A stretch of DNA of 47,041 nucleotides from Spirochaetaceae bacterium UBA5556 (GTDB lineage Bacteria; Spirochaetota; Spirochaetia; Treponematales; Rectinemataceae). The stretch covers positions 1-47,041 of the forward strand of contig DIMW01000007.1 in NCBI GenBank assembly GCA_002425765.1, in the 5' to 3' direction. The notes under the pieces are model-generated. The model did no database searches, had not been told where the DNA came from, and worked only from the letters and a program-made list of their open reading frames with translations. Positions 7,266 through 16,209 of the stretch are shown piece after piece; within the stretch, counting starts at the first letter, position 1, and every line of letters starts with the position of its first letter. The position numbers and the translations under genes are program-made.

Positions 7266-8165
7266 TTACAGCAAAAAGAAAAGCGCCGCTCCTCCAACCG
7301 CTATCGCGGCTCCAACTATCTCCAAAAAATGAATCTTTTGCTTGAGTATCAGCACCGAAGGCAGAATGATCACGACCGGCGTGAGCGCCGTGAGCGTGCT
7401 GGAGGCGCCTACCTGGGTATTCTGTATCGAGAAGAGGGACAGGGCCACGCCCAGAAAAGGCCCGAACACCGAACCCTTGATCGTCGAGGAAAAGGCTTCC
7501 TTGATCTTCGGCACCTTGAAAAAGACGTAGTTTCCCTGACCTATGAGGAGGGCGTTTATGGCGAATCCGACAATCGCCACAAGCGCCCTGATCTGAGTGC
7601 TGGAAATCGGGTCGTAATCGCCCATGCCGGCCTTTGTGAGCACCATCCCTCCCGCCTGGAACAGCGCGGACAGGAAGGCGTACACTAGACCCTTTACCGA
7701 GAGCCTGCCTTCGTTGTTTTTCCGATTCTGCCTCGAACGGGTGAGCACGACGATGAGAATGCCGGTCACGGTTACGGCCATGCCCACGAGTCTCTGCGCC
7801 TGCATCCTCTCTCCGATGAAGATGTAGGCGAACAGTGCCGTAAAGACTGGGGTGAGCGACTGGAAAATAACGGTAATTCTCGATCCTATTAGTATATATG
7901 CGTTAAACAGAAAGAAGTCCGAGATGACGAAGCCGACAAGGCCCGACAGGGACAGGTATATCCAAGCCCGCAGGGGCGCGTCGTAGGGGAAAGGCACTCC
8001 CCGCACGATGGCGCCAGCTATCGCGAGAAAGAAAAAGGCGAAGACCACCTTCCAGAAATTGACCGCCAGCGCCCCGACTTTTTTCGAGGCATTCTCAAAA
8101 AATATCGCTGAAAAAGACCAAAACACCGCAGTCCCAAACGCAGCGAGAAGCGCGAGCTTTTCCAT
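7266..8165 (-). CDS. EamA-family (DMT superfamily) exporter
   Basis: 299 residues with about ten hydrophobic helices arranged as two EamA repeats. The first repeat begins LALLAAFGTAVFWSFSAIFF; the second begins near GLVYAFLSALFQAGGMVL. EamA proteins export small metabolites such as amino acids or their derivatives; the substrate is unknown here. The open frame extends to 8321, but the first residues there are not membrane-like. The ATG at 8165 gives the family's usual length. It lacks a clear Shine-Dalgarno, so the start is uncertain. The gene is divergent from the kinase-like gene at 8288. Confidence 0.8.
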   Translation of the reverse strand: MEKLALLAAFGTAVFWSFSAIFFENASKKVGALAVNFWKVVFAFFFLAIAGAIVRGVPFPYDAPLRAWIYLSLSGLVGFVISDFFLFNAYILIGSRITVIFQSLTPVFTALFAYIFIGERMQAQRLVGMAVTVTGILIVVLTRSRQNRKNNEGRLSVKGLVYAFLSALFQAGGMVLTKAGMGDYDPISSTQIRALVAIVGFAINALLIGQGNYVFFKVPKIKEAFSSTIKGSVFGPFLGVALSLFSIQNTQVGASSTLTALTPVVIILPSVLILKQKIHFLEIVGAAIAVGGAALFFLL

Positions 8166-8287
8166 GATTTCGCTATTGTAGTGAAAGCCCATTTCTTGTG
8201 AAAGGGGAGGCGCTTTCTTATGTCTTGCTTCCGTTTTCATTTGACCGCGGCGCAATCTTAGAATATCCTTACTACAGGAGGCCCAAT

Positions 8288-9109
8288 ATGGCAGTGATTT
8301 GTATTTCACGAGAATTGGCATCCTACGGCGAAGAGACGGCCCAGGAACTTGCGAAGCTCAATGGATACAAGATCGTCGACAAAGAACATATTGAGGCAGC
8401 GCTATCCTCTATCGGCATCGATATTGCGAAGCAGGAACGATACGACGAGAAGAACCCGGGTTTCTGGGCATCCCTCTCTCAGCAGCGGGATGAGTATCTG
8501 CACTTTCTCACACAGGCGATCTACGAGACCGCGCTTGAAAACGACTGCATAATCCTCGGCAGGGGAGCACACGCCATCCTGAGGGGCATACCGAACCTCA
8601 TCGGCATTCGGGTCGGCGCCTCGAAGTCCGTCAGGGTCGAGAGAGTGCGCAAAGAGCAGAATATCGATTCACGGCACGCCCTCCAAATAATAGAAAGCAG
8701 TGACCACGATCGCGCGGGCTTTCACAAATACTTTTTCTCCGCGGATTGGTACAGTCCCTCCGAGTACGACATGACGCTCACCACGGACCGCTTCGACCCC
8801 ATTCACGCGGCGGCCGCGATCGAAGCCTTCCGCAAGTCGTTTATCAGCGAGGCTCAGGAGAAGGAAGCCACCGCGAAGCTGCAGGACCTTCTGCTCGGCT
8901 CGAAGATCGTCACGGAGATCACTTACAACCGCAAGATTCCCATCCACTTCCTGGAGGCGGCGGTCGAACGGGGCGTGGTCGTGCTGCACGGCGTGGCGAA
9001 CACCCATGCCGCGGTGGACAGCGCCATCGCCGCGGCGAACCTGATACCGGGAGTGAAGCAGGTCGAGAGCGCGATCCAGCTTGTGCAGGAATTCACCGTG
9101 GTGCCCTGA
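8288..9109 (+). CDS. cytidylate kinase-like protein fused to a BON domain
   Basis: 273 residues. The N-terminal two thirds match the cytidylate kinase-like family (P-loop-type phosphotransferase fold). It opens AVICISREL, has the glycine-rich CIILGRGAH at about residues 88-96, and a lid-like Arg-rich segment (RVERVRKEQ). The last roughly 65 residues (KIVTEITYNRKIPIHFLEAA to the end) match a BON domain: strands around GVVVLHGVANTHAAVDSAI and the hydrophobic GVKQVESAI. BON domains usually bind phospholipid surfaces or ligands in periplasmic proteins, so a kinase-BON fusion is unusual. There is no signal peptide. The start has a perfect aggagg. The SpoU methyltransferase follows within 40 bases. 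Confidence 0.75.
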   Translation: MAVICISRELASYGEETAQELAKLNGYKIVDKEHIEAALSSIGIDIAKQERYDEKNPGFWASLSQQRDEYLHFLTQAIYETALENDCIILGRGAHAILRGIPNLIGIRVGASKSVRVERVRKEQNIDSRHALQIIESSDHDRAGFHKYFFSADWYSPSEYDMTLTTDRFDPIHAAAAIEAFRKSFISEAQEKEATAKLQDLLLGSKIVTEITYNRKIPIHFLEAAVERGVVVLHGVANTHAAVDSAIAAANLIPGVKQVESAIQLVQEFTVVP

Positions 9110-9146
9110 TCGGCGCGACGCATCGTTACTCATCGGAAAACAGACT

Positions 9147-9878
9147 GTGAAACATCTATCTTCTTTTCACGCCATCCTGGAGACCTTGCGGGCGGGATCG
9201 GCGGTGGGCACGCTGTATGTCACGGCAGAGGAGCACCGGCGCGGCCCGCGGATACGTGAGATTCTTGAGGAGGCGGGGCGACGGAGCACGACGGTCCTCT
9301 TCGTGCCAGAATCGAAGCTTTCGGAGATGAGCCCCGGGCATCGCGGCATCCTCCTCGCGGTCGAATCGGAGCTGCGGCGGGAACTCAGCCTCGAAGCGCT
9401 CTGCGAGCGCGCCTCCCAAGTTGACGCCAGCCTCGTGTTCGTGCTCGACCACATCGAGGACCCACACAACGTGGGGGCGATCCTGCGTTCTGCGGACGCC
9501 TTCGGCGTCGACGCCGTGATCATTCCGGCGCGGCGCGCCTCTCCGCTGACCGATGCCGCCGCCCGCAGTTCCGCCGGCGCGAGCGCGTGGATGCCGGTCA
9601 TTCAGGTGAGCAACCTCAGGGCCGCGGTCGATGCGCTGAAGGGCGCCGGCTACTGGGTGTACGCGGCGGACATGGAAGGAGCACCGGTAGGCGGGCGCCC
9701 GATGTCGAAAAAGGCACTTGTCGTCCTCGGCAATGAGGGCAAAGGTGCTTCCAGAATCCTGAGAGAGGCCGCGGACGAGAGCATCTCGATCTCCATGCGC
9801 GGCCACGTCGATTCCCTCAACGTATCGGTGTCGGCTGCGATTCTGATGTATGAATACAGGCGCACGTGCAGGGGCTAG
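9147..9878 (+). CDS. SpoU/TrmH-family 2'-O-methyltransferase (RlmB-like)
   Basis: About 243 residues. An N-terminal L30e-like substrate domain is followed by the SPOUT (alpha/beta knot) domain. The three SpoU motifs are visible. Motif 1 is DHIEDPHNVGAILRSADAFG at about residues 98-117, including the catalytic Asn and Arg. Motif 2 is LVLGNEGKG-like (VVLGNEGKG). Motif 3 is SLNVSVSAAILMYE. It methylates ribose in rRNA or tRNA; RlmB targets G2251 of 23S rRNA in E. coli. The start is taken as GTG with ggaaa upstream. Longer TTG starts overlap the preceding gene. It is cotranscribed with the kinase-BON gene. Confidence 0.85.
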   Translation: MKHLSSFHAILETLRAGSAVGTLYVTAEEHRRGPRIREILEEAGRRSTTVLFVPESKLSEMSPGHRGILLAVESELRRELSLEALCERASQVDASLVFVLDHIEDPHNVGAILRSADAFGVDAVIIPARRASPLTDAAARSSAGASAWMPVIQVSNLRAAVDALKGAGYWVYAADMEGAPVGGRPMSKKALVVLGNEGKGASRILREAADESISISMRGHVDSLNVSVSAAILMYEYRRTCRG

Positions 9879-9891
9879 GAATTCCTTGGTG

Positions 9892-9937
9892 CGCGTCCGG
9901 ATGTGCCTCCCCAGGGAGCACCGCCTGTCCGGGCGCG
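9892..9937. terminator. hairpin between convergent genes
   Basis: Stem CGCGTCCGG (9892-9900) / CCGGGCGCG (9929-9937), one G-T pair, with a smaller inner stem. It sits between the convergent ends of the SpoU gene and pyrBI. There is no T-run, so termination is only presumed. Confidence 0.4.
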
Positions 9938-9938
9938 G

Positions 9939-11519
9939 CTACACATCCCAGATATCGCGGAATTTGTGCTCGCGCTCACAGTATTTGCAGACGAATGTCG
10001 TCTCGCCCTTGCGGATGAATTCGGGAGGCACACCCTCGTTGTTCGCCGGAAATGAGATACAGTTTTCGTTTTTGCACGAGATCTCGTCGAAACCGTAGAT
10101 GCGGGGAGGCATCGAGAGACGGTATTTTTTCGCGACATGGGCGTGCCTGATCAGGTTGAGCGTACAGCCCGGCGCGATCGCGGCGAGCTTCTTCAGGTCC
10201 TTTTCGCCGAAACTTATGATGTCGGGCAGAGAGATGATGCCTTTGAAGGACTCGGGTCCGCGGTTTGAATGATAGACGCCGTGACTCGACCGCACATCGA
10301 GTTGGAGGATCTTGCGCACCGCGTCGATGGTGTCCCAAATCTCGCCGACGGGTTCTCCTGTCGCGATGTGGTCGATCACGATGCCCTCCTCGACGGGCTT
10401 GATGCCGACCTTGTATTCCGGCTTGTTCTTTTCCTGAGCCAGTGCCTCATGCACGAAATCGTCGACGAATTCGCGCTTCTGCGCGTGCTCACCCTCGAAA
10501 TCCTCGCCGATGCGGCCGGAGAGCATGGCGATCTCCGCGATGCGCGTCCAGTATCCGTTGATCGACTGCCCGTCCCAGCCGTTCAGGGGCAGCTCATCGA
10601 GAAAGAATGGGATGGTCGGGGAATTGCGGTCGCGAGGCAGGGGATGGTAGAAACGGCACCCGTCGGGCAACAGTCCCAGGAAATCCTTCTTGAAGGTGAC
10701 TGCCTGGCGCAGGTAGGGCGCGCGCTCGAGGACCGCTTCGCCCATACGCTCGAGCTGGAGCCGGGTGAAGTACCAGATGGATGAAACCTTGGGCTGCGCG
10801 AGATACTCTTCGATCGATTCGAAGACACGCACCGAAAAGCCGTTTGCCTTCATTTTTTCGACGTAGTAGGGTGGCATGGACAGAAGCTCCGGCGCGATGA
10901 GGTCGACTTCGACGTTGCGGAAGACTTTCAGGCCGTCGGCCTTGGAGTGCACGGTGCGGCCATGATACAGGTCTCCCACCATCGCGATGTGAATGTGGCC
11001 GTCGTTCCAACCGAGCTGTTCGAGGAATGAAAACTCGTCGAGAAATTCCTGCGTGGGATGTTCGTGCTTGCCGTCGCCCGCGTTGATGAACGAAGGCTTC
11101 GGTTTGCCGGTGATGCGCGAATACTCGGAGAAGGCGTAGTCCAGCCATGTGCATACGCCCTCGAGCTTGGTCCGGAGGATAAAGCAGGACTCTCCGGAGT
11201 AGCCGAAGAGCATTTTGATGGCGTCGGTTATGGACTCGTTTTTGTTGAACGAACTCGTCGCCGCGTCGAACACGTTGACTCGCGCGCCGAGGAACTTGCC
11301 GGCGTTGCGGAAGGATTCCCTGGTTCGCGTCGAATTCTCCATGAATATCGAATAAACTTGATAGTCAAGGTCGTTGATGCGGAATCCCGATACGTCGCCG
11401 CCGGAGATCGCCGCTTCCTTGAGCGCCCTCGCCTTGCGGTACAGATAGCGCTGTTCGTCGAGCGATAGATCATTGACGACCGAGATCGATCTGCCTTTGA
11501 AAGGACCATTGCGGGCCAT
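9939..11519 (-). CDS. pyrBI: fused aspartate carbamoyltransferase catalytic-regulatory protein
   Basis: 526 residues joining PyrB and PyrI in one chain. It makes N-carbamoyl-L-aspartate from carbamoyl phosphate and aspartate, the first committed pyrimidine step. In the PyrB part (about 1-350), STRTRESF binds carbamoyl phosphate, HPTQEFLDEF is the active-site loop, and PLPRDRNSP is near the C-domain. The PyrI part (about 375-526) has the nucleotide-binding segment starting IDHIATG and the zinc site CKNENC...CKYC. Separate PyrB is about 310 and PyrI about 150 residues, so the length equals the sum plus a linker. Natural PyrBI fusions are known in Thermotoga and Treponema. Of two adjacent ATGs the second fits aaggagg better. 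It lies 41 bases after the rRNA methyltransferase gene on the same strand. Confidence 0.93.
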   Translation of the reverse strand: MARNGPFKGRSISVVNDLSLDEQRYLYRKARALKEAAISGGDVSGFRINDLDYQVYSIFMENSTRTRESFRNAGKFLGARVNVFDAATSSFNKNESITDAIKMLFGYSGESCFILRTKLEGVCTWLDYAFSEYSRITGKPKPSFINAGDGKHEHPTQEFLDEFSFLEQLGWNDGHIHIAMVGDLYHGRTVHSKADGLKVFRNVEVDLIAPELLSMPPYYVEKMKANGFSVRVFESIEEYLAQPKVSSIWYFTRLQLERMGEAVLERAPYLRQAVTFKKDFLGLLPDGCRFYHPLPRDRNSPTIPFFLDELPLNGWDGQSINGYWTRIAEIAMLSGRIGEDFEGEHAQKREFVDDFVHEALAQEKNKPEYKVGIKPVEEGIVIDHIATGEPVGEIWDTIDAVRKILQLDVRSSHGVYHSNRGPESFKGIISLPDIISFGEKDLKKLAAIAPGCTLNLIRHAHVAKKYRLSMPPRIYGFDEISCKNENCISFPANNEGVPPEFIRKGETTFVCKYCEREHKFRDIWDV

Positions 11520-11560
11520 CATCCCCTCCTTAAACGAATGCTGATCCCGCGATGCGGGAT

Positions 11561-12724
11561 CTATCGAGCAAGCCTCGCGAATCGGGCGACCGCCTCCAGC
11601 CGTCCGGTCTGCGGGTAAAAATCGAACAAAGTTATGTCTTCCACCTTCCAGCCATTCTGCGTCAGGTCCCGCAGGTCGTGGGCAAGGCTTGCGTGGTCGC
11701 AGCTCACATAGAGGAGCGCGTCGGCCTGCGCGCCCGCAAGCCACGCGCGCAGCTCGGGCGAAAGGCCCGTACGTGGCGGATCGGCGACAATGAGGTCGAA
11801 GGCGCGGTTCGCCCGGGGCGTTTTTATCCAGCGCTCCACGGGTATGTCCGAAAAGCCGATTTTGGCCCTCGCCAGGCTCAGGTTGAGGCGCGCCGCTTCC
11901 ATCGAGGCCGTGTCGCTTTCGACGCATTCGATCGAATCGAAATTGTCCGCGAGGAAGAGCGAAAAAAGCCCGGCGCCGCTGTAGAGGTCGAGCGCCCGCC
12001 CGCCCCTTAGCGGTTCGACGCATCTCTCGATGAGCTTTTCTAGCGCGGGGATGTTGCTCTGGAAGAAATGCGCCACCGGAAACTGAAAATTTTTTCCCCG
12101 TACGCCCGCGCGCGCGTAGGCGTCTCTGCCCTCGATGTAAATGCGCTCGTCCTGCGCGAAGACGGAGAATCGCGGCCGTTCGCCGATCAGCGCCGAGAGG
12201 GCGCGGTAAGGGCGGGCTTTCCGGTTTTCGGAAATGAGCCAGCGCTCGAGGGCGGGAACGAGGATGGGGCACCGCGGTATCTTTATGGCCTCGGACGAGC
12301 CGGCTTTTGCAAAGCCGAGCCCTCCGTCGCCGCAAGCGTGAATCTGGGTTCTGTTGCGGTAGTGATAGGGTTCCCCGGTGACTATTTCCAGCTCGCCAGG
12401 GTCGAAGCCACCGATGCGCAGGAATGTCTCACGTGCGGCGTCCTGTTTGAGCCTTGTCTGGCACGAATATTCTATGTGCTGAAGGGAGCAGCCGCCGCAT
12501 ACGCCGAAAAGGGGGCAGGGCGGCTCCGCTCGGTCCGGCGATGCCTCTTTTATATCGATAGGTTCCGCCCGCGAGAAGCTGGAGTGGTCCTCAACAATCC
12601 TGCAGGTGAGGAGCTCGCCGGGGATGGAGTAAGGGATGAAGACCGCTTTGCCTTCCGAAAAAGCGATACCCTCACCGTGAGAGGAGAGTTTTTCAACCCT
12701 GAGGGTAAGCAAATCGTCGGTCAT
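11561..12724 (-). CDS. RlmD/TrmA-family RNA m5U methyltransferase
   Basis: 387 residues. An N-terminal TRAM-type RNA-binding domain (about 1-60) is followed by the 4Fe-4S cysteines CPLFGVCGGC and a later Cys in RCPI. The SAM-binding motif is DLYSGAGLFS (about 238-247). VADPPRTGL and the catalytic cysteine in YVSCDHASLAHDL come next, then the C-terminal DFYPQTGRLEAV. This set is diagnostic for m5U methyltransferases of the RumA/RlmD group, which modify 23S rRNA; TrmA lacks the Fe-S cysteines. Which uridine is modified cannot be told. It is first in a two-gene unit with pyrBI and divergent from the MBL gene. Confidence 0.85.
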   Translation of the reverse strand: MTDDLLTLRVEKLSSHGEGIAFSEGKAVFIPYSIPGELLTCRIVEDHSSFSRAEPIDIKEASPDRAEPPCPLFGVCGGCSLQHIEYSCQTRLKQDAARETFLRIGGFDPGELEIVTGEPYHYRNRTQIHACGDGGLGFAKAGSSEAIKIPRCPILVPALERWLISENRKARPYRALSALIGERPRFSVFAQDERIYIEGRDAYARAGVRGKNFQFPVAHFFQSNIPALEKLIERCVEPLRGGRALDLYSGAGLFSLFLADNFDSIECVESDTASMEAARLNLSLARAKIGFSDIPVERWIKTPRANRAFDLIVADPPRTGLSPELRAWLAGAQADALLYVSCDHASLAHDLRDLTQNGWKVEDITLFDFYPQTGRLEAVARFARLAR

Positions 12725-12878
12725 GAAGCTTTCTTACTGTAATGGATTCCCGTTTTTTCCGCAACAGGTCGTTTTAGGGTCGCGCGAGGTGAGGGTCCGC
12801 GGAGGCGCGGGCATGAAATATCGGGCATTTTCAGGCCCAACATTGCTCCCCCGTTGAAAATGGGTTTATATTATACAC

Positions 12879-14300
12879 ATGAGTATCACAATTCGTTCTC
12901 TCGGTGCGGCTGAAGAAGTGACGGGCTCCAAGCATCTCCTCGAGGTCGATTCCCAAAGAATCCTCGTCGACTGCGGAGCATTCCAGGGCAAGCGCGCGGA
13001 GTCGGACAGCAAGAACAGGGCACTGCTCGGCGACGATGTCGACCCCGCCTCAATCGACGCTCTCGTGCTCACCCACGCGCACTACGACCACTGCGGTCTC
13101 GTGCCCTACCTTGTGAAGAAGGGCTTCAGAGGATCGATCTACGCCACGTCGGCGACCAGGGATCTCGCGAACCTCATCATGACGGACTCCGCGCACATCC
13201 AGGAGCGCGACGCGGACTATCTCTCGCGGCAGGCTCAGAAGAAGAATGAGAAATTCGAGTGGAAACCCCTGTTCGATGAGTTCGACGTCATTCAGGCCAT
13301 GGGGCAGTTCGTGACCGTCGGGTATCATCGCCCGATTTTCGTCGGCGATGGTGTGCAGGTGGAGTTTTTGGACGCCGGGCACATCCTCGGTTCGGCCTTC
13401 GCGCGCGTCACGGCGAAGGACAAAGAGGGCAATACGGCCGTCATCGGTTTTTCCGGCGATCTGGGCCGCAAGAACAAGCCCATCATTAAAGACCCCGAGT
13501 GCCTCAAGGACATCGACATACTCCTGTTGGAGAGCACCTACGGCAACCGCCTCCACGAATCGACCGACGACGCGGTGTCGAGGCTCGAAAAACTCGTCAA
13601 CCGGACCGCGGCGACGCGGGGCAAGCTCATCATCCCCGCCTTTGCGGTCGAGCGCACGCAGGAACTCATATTCTACCTTCACCTCTTGCACGACGAGGGC
13701 AGGATCCCCGAGATGCCGATATGGGTCGATTCTCCCATGGCGCTCAACGCGACCAGTATCTTCGCGATTCACCCCGAGTGCTACGATAAGGAGACCTACG
13801 ACCTCTTCACCACGCACGCGAAGAATCCCTTCGGTTTTGCCGATCTCAACTTTTCTCGCTCGGTGGAGGACTCGAAGGCGCTCAATCAGGCCAAGGGGCC
13901 GATGATCATCATCTCGGCCGACGGCATGTGTGAGTTCGGGCGTATTCAGCACCATCTTATGCACGGGCTCGGCGACTCCGCGAACACCGTGCTCATCGTG
14001 GGGTACATGGCCGACGGGACTCTCGGCCGGCGCCTCAAGGATGGCGCGAAGGAAGTGCGCATCCACGGTGATTGGTTTCAGGTGCGCGCGGACATCCAGG
14101 AGATCGACGCGTTCTCCGCGCACGCAGACTGGAAAGAGGCCGTGGATTGGCTTGGCTGTGTCGACAAATCGCGTCTTCGGAAAATTTATCTCGTACATGG
14201 TGAAGGAGAGGCTCTCACCGCGATGCGCGGGCATGTGCTCGACGCTGGCGCGAAGGATGCGGAGATCGTCAAAGCGGGAGAAATCTATACGATTGCCTGA
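12879..14300 (+). CDS. MBL-fold RNA-processing hydrolase (CPSF/beta-CASP family)
   Basis: 473 residues. The metallo-beta-lactamase motif THAHYDHCG (His66, His68, Asp70, His71) binds two zincs. Further ligands are in DAGHILGSA and FSGDLGR. The beta-CASP insert follows, with AFAVERTQELIFYL, and the C-terminal RNA-metallohydrolase motif includes FSAHAD. This matches the bacterial CPSF73-like proteins, thought to act as RNA endo/exonucleases. There is no Shine-Dalgarno; a TATATTATA box (12867-12875) lies 3 bases before the ATG, so transcript and start may nearly coincide or the true -10 may be elsewhere. The gene ends before a shared terminator. Confidence 0.88.
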   Translation: MSITIRSLGAAEEVTGSKHLLEVDSQRILVDCGAFQGKRAESDSKNRALLGDDVDPASIDALVLTHAHYDHCGLVPYLVKKGFRGSIYATSATRDLANLIMTDSAHIQERDADYLSRQAQKKNEKFEWKPLFDEFDVIQAMGQFVTVGYHRPIFVGDGVQVEFLDAGHILGSAFARVTAKDKEGNTAVIGFSGDLGRKNKPIIKDPECLKDIDILLLESTYGNRLHESTDDAVSRLEKLVNRTAATRGKLIIPAFAVERTQELIFYLHLLHDEGRIPEMPIWVDSPMALNATSIFAIHPECYDKETYDLFTTHAKNPFGFADLNFSRSVEDSKALNQAKGPMIIISADGMCEFGRIQHHLMHGLGDSANTVLIVGYMADGTLGRRLKDGAKEVRIHGDWFQVRADIQEIDAFSAHADWKEAVDWLGCVDKSRLRKIYLVHGEGEALTAMRGHVLDAGAKDAEIVKAGEIYTIA

Positions 14301-14326
14301 ACCCAGCGCCGCATGTCAGGCACAAC

Positions 14327-14369
14327 AAAAACCCGCGATTATGGGGTGGCCCCTTCTCGCGGGTTTTTT
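14327..14369. terminator. bidirectional terminator between MBL gene and rpiB
   Basis: Stem AAAAACCCGCGA (14327-14338) / TCGCGGGTTTTT (14357-14368), with an inner GGGG/CCCC pairing. T-runs lie on both strands, so it can end both convergent genes. Confidence 0.85.
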
Positions 14370-14407
14370 ATGCGCGTCGCTGTCGCGGCGCTGAAGTGTG
14401 CGGGTCT

Positions 14408-14842
14408 TCAGCAGATCGTGTCGAGTTTGGCGACCCTGGTCGCGTGGCGGCCGCCTTCAAACTGCGCGTTCATGTAGACGCCCAGTATCTGTTCGACAGG
14501 CTCGGAATATTCGACTCTGCCGCCGAACGCGACAAAATTGGCGTTGTTGTGCTCTTTGGCCATGCGCGCGGTATAGCTGTCGTGGACGAGCGCGCAGCGG
14601 ATGCCTCTGTGCCTGTTGGTCGCGATCGAGACGCCAATGCCCGTGCCGCAGCACACGATGCCGAAATCATAGCCGCCTTTGAAGTATTCCCGCACGGCCA
14701 GCTCCGCCTGGTCGGGATAGTCGACCCGGTCCCCCACGTCGACGCCGAGGTTGACGACCTCGTGGCCCTGGCTCTCGAGCCACTTCACGAGACGGAATTT
14801 CAGGGCGACCGCGCCGTGATCATTCGCGATGACGATCTTCAT
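14408..14842 (-). CDS. rpiB: ribose-5-phosphate isomerase B
   Basis: 144 residues of the RpiB/LacAB family. It interconverts ribose 5-phosphate and ribulose 5-phosphate in the pentose phosphate pathway. The opening MKIVIANDHGA matches the phosphate-binding DHGG-type motif. The catalytic cysteine is in GIVCCGTGIG (about residues 61-70), and H-N-N-A-N of the family follows (KEHNNANF). The length is typical. The next upstream gene, the DsrE-like one, is on the same strand, 63 bases away. Confidence 0.93.
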   Translation of the reverse strand: MKIVIANDHGAVALKFRLVKWLESQGHEVVNLGVDVGDRVDYPDQAELAVREYFKGGYDFGIVCCGTGIGVSIATNRHRGIRCALVHDSYTARMAKEHNNANFVAFGGRVEYSEPVEQILGVYMNAQFEGGRHATRVAKLDTIC

Positions 14843-14905
14843 AGACCTAGAGTAGCGATGAACACAGAGGTGGTCAAGGATTGTCCGGAGGTCCGGGCGC
14901 CAATA

Positions 14906-15247
14906 TCAAAGTTTGATGTAGGCGAAACCCTGGAGTTGCTTTTCCGTGAGTTCCAGCACGCCAATCGGCACGACCGCGAAGAATCCGGGCAGTGCCTTTT
15001 CGTCGATGCCGTGGCTCTTGAGAGAATTGCGGCAGGCGGGGAATTTGACTCCCCGCTCGGAAAGGATTTTCATCCTGCGCAGGTTTTTTTCGTCGGGCGA
15101 GGTGAATATCTCCACCGCCTTCCCGTTTGCCAGGACTTCGACCTGGGAGCTTTCCACTTCAATGCCCGCCAGAAGGTTGTGCACGTTCGCGAGCGCCATC
15201 TCCCATTTCTCTGTTTCGTCCACATGAAAGACAACAGTGACCGTCAT
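14906..15247 (-). CDS. DsrE-like small protein
   Basis: 113 residues with the alpha/beta layout of DsrE/DsrF-like proteins. It opens with strand MTVTVVFHVDE, then a helix with NVHNLL, and a segment VEVLANGKAVEIF. A lone cysteine in PACRNSL lies where the family carries its sulfur-handling or structural cysteine. Members include sulfur-relay subunits and many uncharacterised stand-alone forms. No sulfur-oxidation genes are nearby, so the role is open. It lies between rpiB and the dioxygenase-like gene; all three may be one transcript. Confidence 0.65.
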   Translation of the reverse strand: MTVTVVFHVDETEKWEMALANVHNLLAGIEVESSQVEVLANGKAVEIFTSPDEKNLRRMKILSERGVKFPACRNSLKSHGIDEKALPGFFAVVPIGVLELTEKQLQGFAYIKL

Positions 15248-15269
15248 GACTCGTTCCCTTCAGTAATAA

Positions 15270-16085
15270 TTACCATTGGAAGGCCACCGCGCGCTTTCCG
15301 AGTATGGAATCGTCGAAGACGACTCGGGCCGGTTTATTCGCCAGGCCGACACAGACATGGAGCGGAAGCAGGTGCTCCTCGCGCGGGTGGCAGTAGCGGG
15401 CGGAGGGAGCCTCTTGCCATGCCGCGAGGCGTCTCTCGCGTTCGGATTCGGGGATATCGCCGGCGCAGCACTCGATGAGCCAGTTCTGAAAAGCTTCGTT
15501 CCCTGGATCCGGGGCGGCTTTGCCGTGCCAGGAGAATGCCCCCAGGTTGTGAAAGGAGAAGCCTGAGCCTATGACCAGAATATTTTGCTCCATGAGCGGC
15601 CTCATAGCCTTTCCCAGGCTGAGGTGGGCGGCGGGATCGAGGCTATGGAGAAGTGACATTTGGACCGTGGGAATAAGGGCGTCGGGATACATGAGTTTCA
15701 GGGGAATGAACATCCCGTGGTCGAAACCGCGGTTTTTGTCGATGCGCGAAGGGATGCCGCTCTTCTGGAGCAGTCCGGCGATGAGCTCCGCCAGTTCGGG
15801 CCGACCTGGGGCGGGGTAGCGTATCTCGTAGGCTTTTTCGGGAAAACCATAGTAGTCGTAGATGAGGGGAGGGGTCTCTCCTCCCGTCATCGTCGCCTCG
15901 CGGGCTTCCCAGTGGGCGCTTACCACGAGGATCGCTTCCGGCCGTCTGAGCTTTCCCGGGAGCTCCTCCATGAAGCGGACCATCGACCGGTGGCCGGGGT
16001 CGCCTAAAATGGGCAGAGGACCACCGCCGTGAGAAAAATAGACAATCTGGGCCGCATTGTTGTTCTTTTCCTCCATCTCTACCAT
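15270..16085 (-). CDS. class III extradiol dioxygenase-like protein (DODA/YgiD type)
   Basis: 271 residues of the LigB-like superfamily. Metal ligands expected of the fold are visible: His in FSHGGGPLPI near residue 20, VVSAHWE near 57-63, and DHGMFIPLKLMYPDA near 130. Family members open catechol-type rings (4,5-DOPA dioxygenases); YgiD of E. coli is the common relative. The substrate is unknown here. The start with gaggagtaagcct upstream was chosen. An earlier in-frame ATG would overlap the divergent upstream region. No aromatic degradation genes are nearby. Confidence 0.8.
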   Translation of the reverse strand: MVEMEEKNNNAAQIVYFSHGGGPLPILGDPGHRSMVRFMEELPGKLRRPEAILVVSAHWEAREATMTGGETPPLIYDYYGFPEKAYEIRYPAPGRPELAELIAGLLQKSGIPSRIDKNRGFDHGMFIPLKLMYPDALIPTVQMSLLHSLDPAAHLSLGKAMRPLMEQNILVIGSGFSFHNLGAFSWHGKAAPDPGNEAFQNWLIECCAGDIPESERERRLAAWQEAPSARYCHPREEHLLPLHVCVGLANKPARVVFDDSILGKRAVAFQW

Positions 16086-16209
16086 AGGCTTACTCCTCTC
16101 CGACAGCATTGCCTGTTTGTATCAAGTCAATATATATAATATAGTAATTTTGTCTGGGCAGCGTTCCCAATATGAACAAAATGCTGTAGATACAGGGATG
16201 GGAAATGGT

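Noticed and set aside
9892..9937. Small RNA gene between the convergent genes
   Set aside because: The stem is short and fits entirely in the 60-base gap; no promoter is visible, so a termination role is simpler.
11523..12335. N-terminal extension of the pyrBI reading frame (798-codon frame from 12335)
   Set aside because: It lies antiparallel in frame shadow with the methyltransferase gene on the same strand, has a low-complexity Arg/Ala composition, and PyrB's normal start with a good ribosome site is at 11519.
13050..14234. Long minus-strand frame (394 codons) opposite the MBL gene
   Set aside because: It is a shadow: Val/Arg/Asp-rich composition without motifs, while the plus strand has all metal-binding motifs of the MBL family.
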